DNA from: Treponema vincentii F0403
Lineage (GTDB): Bacteria > Spirochaetota > Spirochaetia > Treponematales > Treponemataceae
Direction: 5' to 3'
DNA: 64,000 bases
Assembly: GCF_000412995.1 (NCBI RefSeq)
Contig: NZ_KE332512.1
Coordinates: 248,001-312,000 of the forward strand
Positions 9,150-17,043 of the stretch are shown piece by piece (within the stretch, counting starts at the first letter, position 1; every line of letters begins with the position of its first letter). Made by a program: the position numbers and the translations under genes. The notes beneath the pieces are model-generated. The model saw only the letters and a program-made list of their open reading frames with translations. It had not been told where the DNA came from and did not search any database.

Positions 9150-9689
9150 TTATATTTCTTCTATATGTACGTTTTCATTGGTGTATACGCAAATCTGTCC
9201 GGCAATGCTCAAACTCTTTTCCGCAATTTCGCGGGCGGATAAGTCCGTGTTGCGGAGTAGGGCGAGCGCTGCAGCGTATGCATAGTTACCTCCCGACCCT
9301 ATTGCGAGCACTTCTTCCTGCGGTTCAATGACATCCCCGTTTCCGGAAATCAGCAAAATGGTCTTTGCGTCCGCAACCAACAGCAGTGCTTCAAGGTTTT
9401 TCAGCATCTTATCGGTGCGCCATTCCTTTGCGAGTTCCACCGCAGCGCGGGTAATGTCGCCGCTGTATTCTTTGAGCCGCCCTTCAAATTTTTCGAGCAG
9501 CGTAAAAGCATCGGCAGTTGCCCCTGCAAAACCGGTCATCACCTTACCGTCGTAAATTTTGCGGACTTTACGGGCGTTCCCCTTCATTACCGTTTCTCCC
9601 ATCGTTACCTGTCCGTCTCCGGCCATTGCGACTTTCCCGTTCCGTTTTACGGCAATAACCGTTGTACTCCGAACCTTTGTTTTTCCCAT
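9150..9689 (-). CDS. hslV: ATP-dependent protease peptidase subunit HslV (ClpQ)
   Basis: The proteolytic partner of HslU, an N-terminal-threonine hydrolase related to proteasome beta subunits. I place the start at ATG 9687-9689 ([18 protein letters not shown]), which has GAGG nine bases upstream; the frame stays open to a TTG at 9728, with an ATG between. The catalytic Thr would be the first T of STTV, residue 9, exposed by removal of a short propeptide. The GDGQVTMG loop and the GNARKVRKI segment are family hallmarks. The 179-residue length is typical. Confidence 0.95.
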   Translation of the reverse strand: MGKTKVRSTTVIAVKRNGKVAMAGDGQVTMGETVMKGNARKVRKIYDGKVMTGFAGATADAFTLLEKFEGRLKEYSGDITRAAVELAKEWRTDKMLKNLEALLLVADAKTILLISGNGDVIEPQEEVLAIGSGGNYAYAAALALLRNTDLSAREIAEKSLSIAGQICVYTNENVHIEEI

Positions 9690-9720
9690 GTATAGAACCT
9701 CATGCTCCATAATTGTAGGC

Positions 9721-9801
9721 GCCGCCAAACTTCGCTAAGTTTTGAGCGGCGCAAGTAAATGTAAGAGAAACCTCTAAAAACACCGGTTTTTAAAGCTTCC
9801 C
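9721..9801. repeat. Two hairpins upstream of hslV
   Basis: A hairpin at 9721-9750 pairs GCCGC/GCGGC and AACTT/AAGTT around a short loop. At 9766-9801 lies a copy of the AACCTCTAAAAA...TTTTTAAAG hairpin family, with loop CACCG. Both fall between hslV and the divergent pepC gene, in the hslV leader region. The remainder of 9690-9948 holds the pepC promoter. Confidence 0.5.
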
Positions 9802-9869
9802 ATTAGGATAAATCGATACTACCGTCCAGTATATCACAATACGCTTCCGTTGTATATTACTGTAAAACC

Positions 9870-9898
9870 TTGATTTTATAATGTAAGCGATGTATTAT
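9870..9898 (+). promoter_or_regulatory. Sigma-70-type promoter for pepC
   Basis: TTGATT (9870-9875) and TATTAT (9893-9898) are 17 bases apart, giving a leader of about 43 bases that ends in GGAGGAG before the pepC ATG. A TATAAT at 9877-9882 is also present but has no good -35 partner. Confidence 0.4.
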
Positions 9899-9948
9899 TT
9901 ATAAGATTTTTCACATATTGAGGGGCAATCAAGCCTGGAGGAGTTATA

Positions 9949-11283
9949 ATGAATATTTCACCCGAACTTTTAAAAAAGTTTGAGAGCGACTACCATGCCG
10001 ATCTGTCGAATGCGGTTATCGCAGGGGCTGTCGCCAAGAACGGCATTGAAGATGCATCGTTTAACTATGATGTCCGCCGCCGCCACAATTTCTGTTTTTC
10101 CGACGAGACAAAGCGCGGAGAAATTACCAATCAAAAAAAGAGCGGCCGATGCTGGATGTTTGCTTCGCTGAATGCCGCCCGTGTCGAAACAATGAAAAAG
10201 CTCAACCTTGAAACCTTTGAGCTTTCACAGAACTACACGCTGTTTTGGGATAAACTCGAAAAATCCAATTATTTTTTTGAAAGTATTTTGGAAACGCTGG
10301 ACGAACCGCTCGAAGGGCGGCTGATGGCTCACCTGCTTAGCGCGCCTATTCAGGACGGCGGACAGTGGGATATGTTCTCCGGTATCCTGCAAAAATACGG
10401 CGTTGTGCCCAAGGATGTGATGCCGGAAACCTTTCATTCTTCCGATACTCGCTTCTTTGTTGCCGAATTGACCCATCGCCTCCGTAAATATGCGCAGCTT
10501 TTGCGGGAGGGACACAAGGCGGGTAAGTCTATCAAAGAGCTCCGCACAGACAAGGAAAAATACCTTTCGCACGTGTACTCTGTACTGGTTAAAGCCTTGG
10601 GAGAGCCTCCCCGTGTGTTCGACTTTGAATGCCGCGACAAGGATAAAAACTTTCATAAGGCGGAACGGATTACGCCGCAGCAGTTCTTTAAGGAATATGT
10701 TGGCTGGAATCTGAACGATAAAATCAGCTTAATCAATGCGCCGACGGTGGATAAGCCCTACGGCAGAGCCTACACGGTAAAGTTCCTCGGTACCGTCAAA
10801 GAGGCGGAACCGATTCACTACATCAATGTGCCGATCGAAGTGCTCAAAACTGCCGCTATTGAATCGATTAAGGCAGGTAAGCCGGTCTGGTTCGGCTGCG
10901 ATATGGGGCCGTATATTTGCCGTCCCGAAGGAATTATGGATACCGAAGTGTATCTGTACGATAAAACACTCGGCGAATTGCCTGAATTCACCAAAGCGGA
11001 GCGGCTCGATTACGGCGACAGTCTTCTTACCCACGCAATGGTGCTGACCGGCGTCGATTTAGACAAGTCGGGGAAGCCGATTAAGTGGCAGGTAGAAAAT
11101 TCGTGGGGCGACGAATCCGGTAAAAAGGGAATGTTCTCGATGTCCGATGCATGGTTCAACGAGTACACCTATCAGATTATGGTAGAAAAAGCCTTTGTCG
11201 ATCAAAAATGGCTCGACGCCTTAAAGCAGCCGCTGGTGCAGCTTGAACCGTGGGATCCTATGGGAGCCTTGGCACGGATATAG
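9949..11283 (+). CDS. pepC: Aminopeptidase C / bleomycin hydrolase (peptidase C1B)
   Basis: A 444-residue cytoplasmic cysteine aminopeptidase of the papain fold. All three active-site regions are visible: the nucleophile Cys68 in KKSGRCWMFASLN, the His near 362 in THAMVLTGV and the Asn near 384 in VENSWGD. The C-terminus normally reaches into the active site to enforce aminopeptidase trimming; here it ends DPMGALARI. Length fits the family (about 440-450). Ribosome site GGAGGAG is close to consensus. The stop codon is followed at once by the remnant of a toxin-antitoxin pair. Confidence 0.95.
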   Translation: MNISPELLKKFESDYHADLSNAVIAGAVAKNGIEDASFNYDVRRRHNFCFSDETKRGEITNQKKSGRCWMFASLNAARVETMKKLNLETFELSQNYTLFWDKLEKSNYFFESILETLDEPLEGRLMAHLLSAPIQDGGQWDMFSGILQKYGVVPKDVMPETFHSSDTRFFVAELTHRLRKYAQLLREGHKAGKSIKELRTDKEKYLSHVYSVLVKALGEPPRVFDFECRDKDKNFHKAERITPQQFFKEYVGWNLNDKISLINAPTVDKPYGRAYTVKFLGTVKEAEPIHYINVPIEVLKTAAIESIKAGKPVWFGCDMGPYICRPEGIMDTEVYLYDKTLGELPEFTKAERLDYGDSLLTHAMVLTGVDLDKSGKPIKWQVENSWGDESGKKGMFSMSDAWFNEYTYQIMVEKAFVDQKWLDALKQPLVQLEPWDPMGALARI

Positions 11284-11325
11284 GAAAACGGGCAACATTC
11301 AATACATGAACTTGTTGAGGTATAA
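11284..11325 (+). pseudogene. Antitoxin C-terminal remnant (YefM/Phd-like)
   Basis: Directly after the pepC stop codon an open frame reads ENGQHSIHELVEV and stops at TAA 11323-11325, two bases before the GTG of the toxin remnant. The ending H-E-L-(I/V)-E and the tiny gap to a YoeB-like toxin are typical of YefM-family antitoxins. Only 13 residues remain, so on its own this is weak; the linked toxin fragment gives it weight. Confidence 0.4.
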
Positions 11326-11327
11326 AA

Positions 11328-11455
11328 GTGCATAAGGATTTTTCAGATGATGCATGGTCAGATTATACATATTGGATAATGCAAGACAAAAAAACGCTGA
11401 AGAAAATTAATCAACTGCTTACTGATTGAGAACATACAGCGCGAAAGTTTATCCA
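11328..11455 (+). pseudogene. YoeB/Txe-family toxin fragment, frameshifted and truncated
   Basis: From GTG 11328 the frame reads VHKDFSDDAWSDYTYW, then QDKKTLKKINQLLTD, and stops at 11427-11429. This matches the N-terminal third of YoeB mRNA interferases (xFSxxAWxDYxYW then DKKxxKRINxLI). Reading on in another frame gives LIENIQRESL, matching the next YoeB segment (LIKDIQRNPF type); a 7-base insertion (CTTACTG) at about 11418 explains the shift. Homology ends just before the palindromic element at 11462, and the catalytic C-terminal part is absent. The product would be inactive. Confidence 0.65.
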
Positions 11456-11461
11456 ATAGCG

Positions 11462-11603
11462 GTCTAACGCATCGGGCAGAGTGGATAAAAATCGCAAAAT
11501 AATTGAGGCTGTGAGACCATTTGAACCGCGAAGAGGTTCAACTCTGGTTGAACAGCCTCAATTATTTTGCGGGACTGCTAAAAAACGGTCTGATGCGTTA
11601 GAC
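11462..11603 (+). repeat. Nested palindromic element, copy 1 (core on plus strand)
   Basis: Outer arms GTCTAACGCATC (11462-11473) and GATGCGTTAGAC (11592-11603) pair perfectly. Inner arms of 20 bases (11493-11512 and 11552-11571) also pair perfectly. Between them is the conserved core containing TTGAACC...GGTTCAA and CTCTGGTTGAA. The right outer arm overlaps the engB stop codon, and the left arm begins where the toxin remnant ends. It fills most of the 314-base gap between the convergent pepC and engB genes and could act as a two-way transcript end. Confidence 0.85.
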
Positions 11604-12245
11604 GGCGGAGAGGTGCTGCAGCAGCGTTTCTCTGCCTGTTTTTTTTGTAGAGGATGTGAGAACGATTGAATCCTTGCTGCAGTCAAAAAAAGAGGCGAGG
11701 GCGGTAATGCGCTTTGCCTGTTTGTTTTTGCTCACCTTATCCGCCTTGGTCGCGGTTAGAACCGTGTTTATTCCCTGTTCCCGAAAAAATGCAAGGGTAT
11801 TCCGCTCAACGTCGGTAGGTTCGCGGCGGATATCCATCAAAAAAAACATTATCTTTAATTCGGAGCGGGTGGTGCAGTAATCGTAGAGCATCGTGTCGAT
11901 GCGGTTTCGCTCCGGCAGCGATACTTGCGCAAAGCCGTAGCCGGGTAAGTCTGCAACAGTGAATACTTTTAAGGCATTGTTCTTTTGAGGAGCCCCGACG
12001 CCCGTATTATTCTTTTCCGGGCCGGTTTTGGCCGGAGCATTCACGATAAAAAAGTTAATCTCTCTCGTCATTCCCGGCTTTGAACCCGTTTTTACGAGGT
12101 TCTTTCTATTAAGGAGCATATTGATGAGCGAGGACTTTCCCGCATTGGAGCGCCCGAAAAAGGCAAACTCGGGAACGCCCGTTTGCGGGAATTGCTTGCT
12201 GCTGATTGCCCCTTTGATGAACTCGGCGGATACGATCTTGAGCAT
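11598..12245 (-). CDS. engB: Ribosome-biogenesis GTPase EngB (YihA/YsxC)
   Basis: A 215-residue TRAFAC GTPase needed for late 50S subunit assembly. G1 is GRSNAGKS (31-38), G2 lies in the PGMTREINFF stretch, G3 is DLPG (99-102), and TKAD near residue 167 is G4. An Asn/Gly/Lys-rich insertion of about 20 residues (about 70-92) separates G2 from G3; most EngB proteins have a tight turn there. It is the last gene of the wecA-pgi-engB run, 23 bases after pgi. Its stop codon is inside the arm of a palindromic repeat. Confidence 0.93.
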   Translation of the reverse strand: MLKIVSAEFIKGAISSKQFPQTGVPEFAFFGRSNAGKSSLINMLLNRKNLVKTGSKPGMTREINFFIVNAPAKTGPEKNNTGVGAPQKNNALKVFTVADLPGYGFAQVSLPERNRIDTMLYDYCTTRSELKIMFFLMDIRREPTDVERNTLAFFREQGINTVLTATKADKVSKNKQAKRITALASFFDCSKDSIVLTSSTKKTGRETLLQHLSAV

Positions 12246-12268
12246 ATCGGTTGTGCTAATCCGCCGTT

Positions 12269-13843
12269 CTATAGTCCGAAAAGGCGGGCGTAAGCGGCGA
12301 GTTCGGGCGGCATATCGTGCGACAAGACTTTTTTAGCCAGCACCTTGCCGAGCTGCACCCCCTCTTGATCGAAGCTGTTGATATTCCAGATAAAGCCTTG
12401 GAACATAACCTTGTTTTCGTAGTGCGCAAGCAAAACGCCGAGTGTTTCCGGGGTAAGCGCCTTTCCGTAGATAAGACTCGAAGGGCGCCCGCCGGCAAAG
12501 CTCTTATTCGCATCGTCATCCTGTTTGCCGCACGCAAAGGCGGTAATCTGCGCGACAACGTTGGCAAGCAGCTTTTGCTGGCTGGTAGATCCTTCTACGG
12601 TGATGTCTTTGCCGTATTGACTTTCTTCAAAGCCGATGAATTGGAGCGGAATAATATCGGTGCCTTGGTGCAGCAGCTGATAGAACGAATGCTGCCCGTT
12701 AGTACCCGGCTCCCCAAAAATAACCGGCCCCGTTTTATAGTGAATCGGTTTGCCGAAGCGGTTTACCGACTTACCGTTTGACTCCATATCGAGCTGCTGC
12801 AGGTGAGCGGGGAAGCGGGAAAGCGCTTGGCTGTAGGGCAGAATCGCGGTGCTGCCGTAACCGAGGATATTCCGTTCGTAGATACCGATCAACGCATCCG
12901 TGAGCGCAGCGTTTCTGCTCATGCCGGGATTCAGGGCTTGCTTATCTGCCGCTGCGGCTCCGGCGAGGAGAGTATCAAAGGTATCCGCGCCTAATGCCAG
13001 CGACAGCACCGCGCCGCCGCACGCAGAGGTTGAAGAATACCGCCCGCCGATAAAGTCATCCATATAGAACGAAGCAAGGTAGGAAGGATTATTCGCAAGC
13101 GGGCTGGTTTCGCTCGTTACGGCAACCATCTGCTTTGCAGGGTTTAGCCCCGCTTCCTGTAAAAATTGACTGACAAAGCGCTCGTTGGTCAGCGTTTCGA
13201 GCGTCGTGCCGCTCTTGGAAACCAAGATAAAGAGCGTTGTTGATAAATCCAGCGCGGAAAGCACCGCTACCGCATCATCGGGGTCTACATTGGATATAAA
13301 GTGAGCGCGGAGTTTGAGCTTGTTATGCCGCTCTCCCCATGCTTTTAACGCAAGGTACAATGCGCGCGGGCCGAGGTCGGAACCTCCGATACCGATTTGC
13401 ACGACATCGGTGAACGGCTTGCCGGACGGAGTGGTGATGGAACCGCTTCTGACCGCTTCGGAAAACTCGCGAATTTTTTCAAGCTGTTCCAGATAAAAGG
13501 TACGCATATTTTTACCGTTATAGATAACATCGCCGCCCAGCTGCCCGCGCGTAAGGTGATGCAGAACTTTGCGGTTTTCTCCGGTATTGATTTCATCGCC
13601 GTTCAGGAGCATCTCATACTTCAATTTTATTTGCTGTTCATCGGCAACTGCGCCGAGAATATTTAGTATGTTATCATCAACCTGTTTTGCGGCATAATTA
13701 TAATGCATACCGGCAGGCATCGGTATCGAATATCGCTCAATTCGGTATGCGCCGCCCTCTCCATGCATCCACTGTGTTAGATCCGGTATTTGTGCCTCTT
13801 GCAAATCTCTTAAGAAAGAACATTCATCCAAGTTTTTCCACAT
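12269..13843 (-). CDS. pgi: Glucose-6-phosphate isomerase
   Basis: A 524-residue enzyme that interconverts glucose-6-phosphate and fructose-6-phosphate in glycolysis. The two SIS-fold signatures are present: GIGGSDLGPRALYLAL and LVSKSGTTLET. The later NGKSVNRFGKPI and PVIFGEPGTNGQHSFYQLLHQG segments carry the catalytic Glu and His region of the family. It lies 17 bases downstream of the wecA-like gene and upstream of engB. In this genome it would also receive fructose-6-phosphate from nagB at 46 kb. Confidence 0.96.
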   Translation of the reverse strand: MWKNLDECSFLRDLQEAQIPDLTQWMHGEGGAYRIERYSIPMPAGMHYNYAAKQVDDNILNILGAVADEQQIKLKYEMLLNGDEINTGENRKVLHHLTRGQLGGDVIYNGKNMRTFYLEQLEKIREFSEAVRSGSITTPSGKPFTDVVQIGIGGSDLGPRALYLALKAWGERHNKLKLRAHFISNVDPDDAVAVLSALDLSTTLFILVSKSGTTLETLTNERFVSQFLQEAGLNPAKQMVAVTSETSPLANNPSYLASFYMDDFIGGRYSSTSACGGAVLSLALGADTFDTLLAGAAAADKQALNPGMSRNAALTDALIGIYERNILGYGSTAILPYSQALSRFPAHLQQLDMESNGKSVNRFGKPIHYKTGPVIFGEPGTNGQHSFYQLLHQGTDIIPLQFIGFEESQYGKDITVEGSTSQQKLLANVVAQITAFACGKQDDDANKSFAGGRPSSLIYGKALTPETLGVLLAHYENKVMFQGFIWNINSFDQEGVQLGKVLAKKVLSHDMPPELAAYARLFGL

Positions 13844-13860
13844 AATCGTCTCCTTTGTTT

Positions 13861-14970
13861 TTAGAGGTTCTCATTATTTTCCGTATGAGCGGCACTCTCA
13901 TGAGCAATATGTTTTTCTTTTTCAAAATGGATGAGCGCAAAGAATAAGATTCCGACCAGCAATAGTCCGATAAGAGTTGCTAACGCCATCAGCCCCTGAG
14001 AAATGACAGCAAGTGTTACGAAAATATCGATGATAATCTGCAAAACCATTACGATGACCAATGCACCCCGCGGCGAATAACCGAAGAGCATCAGCTTATG
14101 GTGGATGTGTAACCTGTCCCCTTCCCGAATCGGTTTTTTATCCCGTATTCGCCGCCAAATAGCTGCAATCATATCGAATATAGGCAGCATCATAAAAACA
14201 GCAGCAAAAGGAGCCGCTGCAGTTTCGTACCCATTATTTCTCGGTACCAACGGAAGTATTGCAAGTACGAAGCCGAGAAATTGAGAGCCTGCGTCGCCCA
14301 TGAATATCTTTGCTTTAGGATAGGAAAGATTAAAAAATAAAAACCCGATAATAGCAGCGCTTAACATGATGCAGGCATAAATCATGGAAAAATGAGGCGG
14401 AGAATCTTTAACGAAGAGCACGATATAGCTGATGAGCAGTGAAATACTTAAACAGCCGACTTGTCCGTCGATTCCGTCCATTAAGTTTACGGCATTGGTA
14501 ACCCCTGCAATCCAGAGTACTGTTATCGGATAGGCAAGAATACCGAAGGGGATGGAAAGACCGATGGGGGCAAAACTGATGCCGGTAAAGCGGAAACCTG
14601 CATAGGTAACGACACACCCTGCAATGAGTTGAACGATAAGTTTATAAATAGCCCGCCAGTTTTTTAAATCATCCCACAGCCCCATGCAAAAGATTAAAAT
14701 GCCTCCGATAATAATAGCGGAGAATTGGTGAGTTATTACAATAGTTCCCGGGAATTTGAAATAGACGATAAAGACGCTTAGTACAAAGGCTGAAAAAAAA
14801 CCGACACCGCCTAAACGCGGAATGTTGCCCGAATGTATCTTCCTGCCGCCGACGTCATCATATAAATTGTGCCGTTTTGCAAAAATAATTACAAGGTATA
14901 CAAAGAAAGCTGAAACAGCACAGGGGATCAGCATCATAAACAGAATAAGCTGCATATTTGTCAGTTGCAT
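13861..14970 (-). CDS. Undecaprenyl-phosphate sugar-1-phosphate transferase (WecA/TagO/MraY family)
   Basis: A 369-residue inner-membrane protein with about ten or eleven hydrophobic helices. It carries the family motifs GGRKIHSGNIPRLGG (cytoplasmic loop 1), the Asp motif VNLMDGIDG, AKIFMGDAGSQFLGF and the HIHHKLMLFGYS histidine motif. These enzymes move a sugar-1-phosphate (often GlcNAc-1-P) to undecaprenyl phosphate to start an envelope polysaccharide. Treponemes lack classical LPS, so the polymer made is unclear. Start ATG 14970 with TTGAGG upstream and a promoter at 15057-15085. Confidence 0.88.
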   Translation of the reverse strand: MQLTNMQLILFMMLIPCAVSAFFVYLVIIFAKRHNLYDDVGGRKIHSGNIPRLGGVGFFSAFVLSVFIVYFKFPGTIVITHQFSAIIIGGILIFCMGLWDDLKNWRAIYKLIVQLIAGCVVTYAGFRFTGISFAPIGLSIPFGILAYPITVLWIAGVTNAVNLMDGIDGQVGCLSISLLISYIVLFVKDSPPHFSMIYACIMLSAAIIGFLFFNLSYPKAKIFMGDAGSQFLGFVLAILPLVPRNNGYETAAAPFAAVFMMLPIFDMIAAIWRRIRDKKPIREGDRLHIHHKLMLFGYSPRGALVIVMVLQIIIDIFVTLAVISQGLMALATLIGLLLVGILFFALIHFEKEKHIAHESAAHTENNENL

Positions 14971-15056
14971 TAAAACCTCAACGGAATAGTAACTTTTCCT
15001 CTTACCGGTTTCAGGGAAACCTCAAAGTGCGAAAGACGCAAAACTCTGTATCCGAT

Positions 15057-15085
15057 ATGATAGCCTATTAATCAGGAATATACAA
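15057..15085 (-). promoter_or_regulatory. Promoter for the wecA-like operon
   Basis: On the minus strand TTGTAT (15080-15085) is followed after 17 bases by TATCAT (15057-15062). It is divergent from the gdhA promoter 60 bases away. Confidence 0.4.
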
Positions 15086-15113
15086 GACGGAATATACCGC
15101 GATGAGTTATAAA

Positions 15114-15141
15114 GGCAAATTTTTGACAAGGCAAATTTTTG
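15114..15141 (+). repeat. Tandem direct repeat upstream of gdhA
   Basis: GGCAAATTTTTG occurs at 15114-15125 and again at 15130-15141, a 16-base period, immediately before the gdhA -35 box. A spare TTGACA lies between them (15123-15128). This could be a duplicated regulator site or a duplicated promoter element. Confidence 0.6.
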
Positions 15142-15142
15142 C

Positions 15143-15171
15143 TTGACTGTTAGCAATTTCGGTTCTATACT
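15143..15171 (+). promoter_or_regulatory. Strong sigma-70-type promoter for gdhA
   Basis: TTGACT (15143-15148) and TATACT (15166-15171) are 17 bases apart. Transcription would start near 15178, giving a leader of about 90 bases. Confidence 0.65.
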
Positions 15172-15189
15172 GATAGAAGATATAAACAC

Positions 15190-15230
15190 GGCAAAATGGA
15201 TACGGCTAAAGTTTTTAGCTACATTTTGCC
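15190..15230 (+). promoter_or_regulatory. Leader hairpin of gdhA mRNA
   Basis: GGCAAAATG (15190-15198) pairs perfectly with CATTTTGCC (15222-15230), and inside it GCTAAA (15205-15210) pairs with TTTAGC (15214-15219). It ends 25 bases before the ribosome site. There is no T-run after it, so it is not a plain terminator; a stability or protein-binding role is possible. Confidence 0.55.
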
Positions 15231-15269
15231 ATAATGATTATTTGCTGAAACTTGTTGAGGAGGAGTTTT

Positions 15270-16535
15270 ATGAGCAAAGAAACCTTAAACCCGTTGGCGA
15301 ATGCGCAAGCGCAAGTAAAAAAAGCATGCGATGCTTTGGGTACGGATCCCGCGGTGTATGAATTATTGAAAGAACCGCAGCGGATGATCGAAATTTCCAT
15401 TCCGGTAAAGATGGATAACGGCTCTATCAAGGTATTTAAGGGATATAGATCTGCACATAACGATGCGGTCGGCCCCTATAAGGGCGGTATCCGATTCCAC
15501 CAGAATGTTAATGCCGATGAAGTAAAAGCTCTTTCTATCTGGATGAGTATTAAATGTCAAGTTACCGGTATTCCCTACGGCGGCGGCAAGGGCGGTATCA
15601 CTGTTGATCCTTCCGAACTGTCTCAGAGAGAACTTGAACAGCTGTCACGCGGCTGGGTACGCGGTTTATATAAGTACTTAGGCGAAAAAGTAGACGTACC
15701 TGCTCCGGACGTCAACACCAACGGCCAAATCATGGCATGGATGCAGGATGAATACAATAAGCTGACCGGCGAACAGACAATCGGCGTATTTACCGGTAAG
15801 CCGCTTACTTATGGCGGTTCCAAGGGAAGAAACGAAGCGACCGGTTTCGGTGTTGCGGTTGTTATGCGCGAAGCCTGCAAGGCGATCGGTATGGATTTGA
15901 AAAAATCAACCGTTGCCGTTCAAGGTTTCGGAAACGTCGGAAAGTTCACCGTTAAAAACATCATCAAGTTGGGCGGAAAAGTCGTTGCAGTCGCAGAGTT
16001 CGACAAAAAAGAAGGTACTTACGCAACCTATAAAGAAAGCGGATTTACCTTTGAAGAATTGGATGCTGCAAAGGCAAAAGACGGCAGCTTGCTCCACGTC
16101 CCCGGTGCGAAGAAGATTTCTCTCGATGACTTCTGGGCATTGAACGTAGATGTTATCAGCCCCTGCGCAATGGAAAACGCAATTAAAGAGCACGAAGCCA
16201 ATCTGATTAAAGCAAAGCTGATCTGCGAAGGCGCAAACGGCCCCATCACATTGGAAGCGGACGATATCCTTTACAAGAAAGGCATCCTCGTTACTCCCGA
16301 TATTTTGACCAATGCGGGCGGCGTTACCGTTTCTTACTTTGAATGGGTACAGAACCTCTACGGCTACTACTGGACCGAAAAAGAAGTTGAAGAGAAAGAA
16401 GAGCGCGCGATGGTCGATGCGTTTAACCCGATTTGGGCATTAAAGCAAGAAAAGAACGTTTCTTTCCGCCAAGCAACTTATATGAAGTCCATCAAGAGAA
16501 TTGATGAAGCTATGAAGGTAAGAGGCTGGTATTAA
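15270..16535 (+). CDS. gdhA: Glutamate dehydrogenase (Glu/Leu/Phe/Val dehydrogenase family)
   Basis: A 421-residue enzyme that interconverts glutamate and 2-oxoglutarate plus ammonia. The substrate-binding lysine region YGGGKGGITVDPSELSQREL and the Rossmann motif GFGNVG mark the hexameric small-subunit type; PDVNTNGQIMAWM is also typical. The C-terminal half contains TNAGGVTVSYFEWVQN. The frame is open to a TTG at 15252, but GAGGAGG lies just before ATG 15270, which is the better start. Strong promoter, structured leader and strong terminator suggest a well-expressed single-gene unit. Confidence 0.95.
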   Translation: MSKETLNPLANAQAQVKKACDALGTDPAVYELLKEPQRMIEISIPVKMDNGSIKVFKGYRSAHNDAVGPYKGGIRFHQNVNADEVKALSIWMSIKCQVTGIPYGGGKGGITVDPSELSQRELEQLSRGWVRGLYKYLGEKVDVPAPDVNTNGQIMAWMQDEYNKLTGEQTIGVFTGKPLTYGGSKGRNEATGFGVAVVMREACKAIGMDLKKSTVAVQGFGNVGKFTVKNIIKLGGKVVAVAEFDKKEGTYATYKESGFTFEELDAAKAKDGSLLHVPGAKKISLDDFWALNVDVISPCAMENAIKEHEANLIKAKLICEGANGPITLEADDILYKKGILVTPDILTNAGGVTVSYFEWVQNLYGYYWTEKEVEEKEERAMVDAFNPIWALKQEKNVSFRQATYMKSIKRIDEAMKVRGWY

Positions 16536-16631
16536 TCCCAAACTTTAACTTGCCGGAAAAAATATACGGGAACCTCTAACATTCATCTTTAGAAGCTTCT
16601 GTACGGTTAGGTCAAAGGGTTTTAAGCTACA

Positions 16632-16696
16632 AGGCGCATCGGTTGACGTAAACGGTCAGCCGGTGCGCCTTTTTTACGGCTTACGAGCCGTAAAAA
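16632..16696 (+). terminator. Rho-independent terminator of gdhA plus adjoining hairpin
   Basis: Arms of 16 bases (16632-16647 and 16655-16670) with two wobble positions are followed by a run of T. A second palindrome (TTTTTACGGCT at 16671-16681 and AGCCGTAAAAA at 16686-16696, loop TACG) comes directly after and is symmetrical, so it could end transcripts arriving from gyrA on the minus strand too. Confidence 0.85.
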
Positions 16697-16740
16697 ACTA
16701 TGCAGATTCACCTCACTGCAGAGGGAATCCCTATTTTCTG

Positions 16741-17043
16741 CTAAGAGCTGCGTTTTTGTTGTAGACGATTGTAATTAATTGCAGCGCCGATGATCATACA
16801 TACCGCTGTTCCGAAAATCACAGTACATACAGCCGTGCCGGTTATGGCATTCATCCGCCGGTAAAACGCCAGAGTACCGAACCACCATGAGTGATACGCT
16901 AAGCCGCAAGCTGCTGTAAATAAGCCGTACGCCGTATTGATAAAAAGCGATACATAAAGCGAAACTTTTACTTTAAGAGTATAATCCGTCCGATAGGCGG
17001 AAATAAATTGGTGTATTTTAAAGTTTCTATTCTGCGTCTCTTT
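16741..17043 (-). pseudogene. Decayed membrane-protein gene downstream of gyrA
   Basis: In the gyrA frame, directly after its stop codon, 100 codons stay open until TAG at 16741. The translation includes KVKVSLYVSLFINTAYGLFT, AYHSWWFGTLAFY and MNAITGTAVC, resembling pieces of a multi-pass membrane protein of unknown function that I recall from clostridia and treponemes. Two parts normally separated by about a hundred residues are adjacent, and there is no usable start codon before the middle. I read it as a remnant with N-terminal and internal deletions. The family match is from memory and needs a search. Confidence 0.45.

Noticed and set aside
9689-9728. hslV starting at TTG 9728 (192 residues)
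   Set aside because: The region overlaps a hairpin, TTG lacks a ribosome site, and ATG 9689 has GAGG at normal distance with family-typical length.
11521-11552. tRNA-like T arm (GGTTCAACTC)
   Set aside because: GAACC and GGTTC form a simple hairpin; there is no acceptor stem, D arm or anticodon arm around it in any copy.
11462-11603. Integron attC site
   Set aside because: Copy 1 has GTCTAAC and GTTAGAC at its ends, which resemble attC core sites, but the other three copies (GGTAAAC, GATAAGC, GGTAATC) do not fit the pattern, no integrase or cassette array is present, and the nested stems with a fixed core are not attC-like.
11481-11669. 62-residue plus-strand ORF through palindrome copy 1
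   Set aside because: It runs through both arms of the palindrome and into the 3' end of engB on the other strand. It is explained by the repeat.
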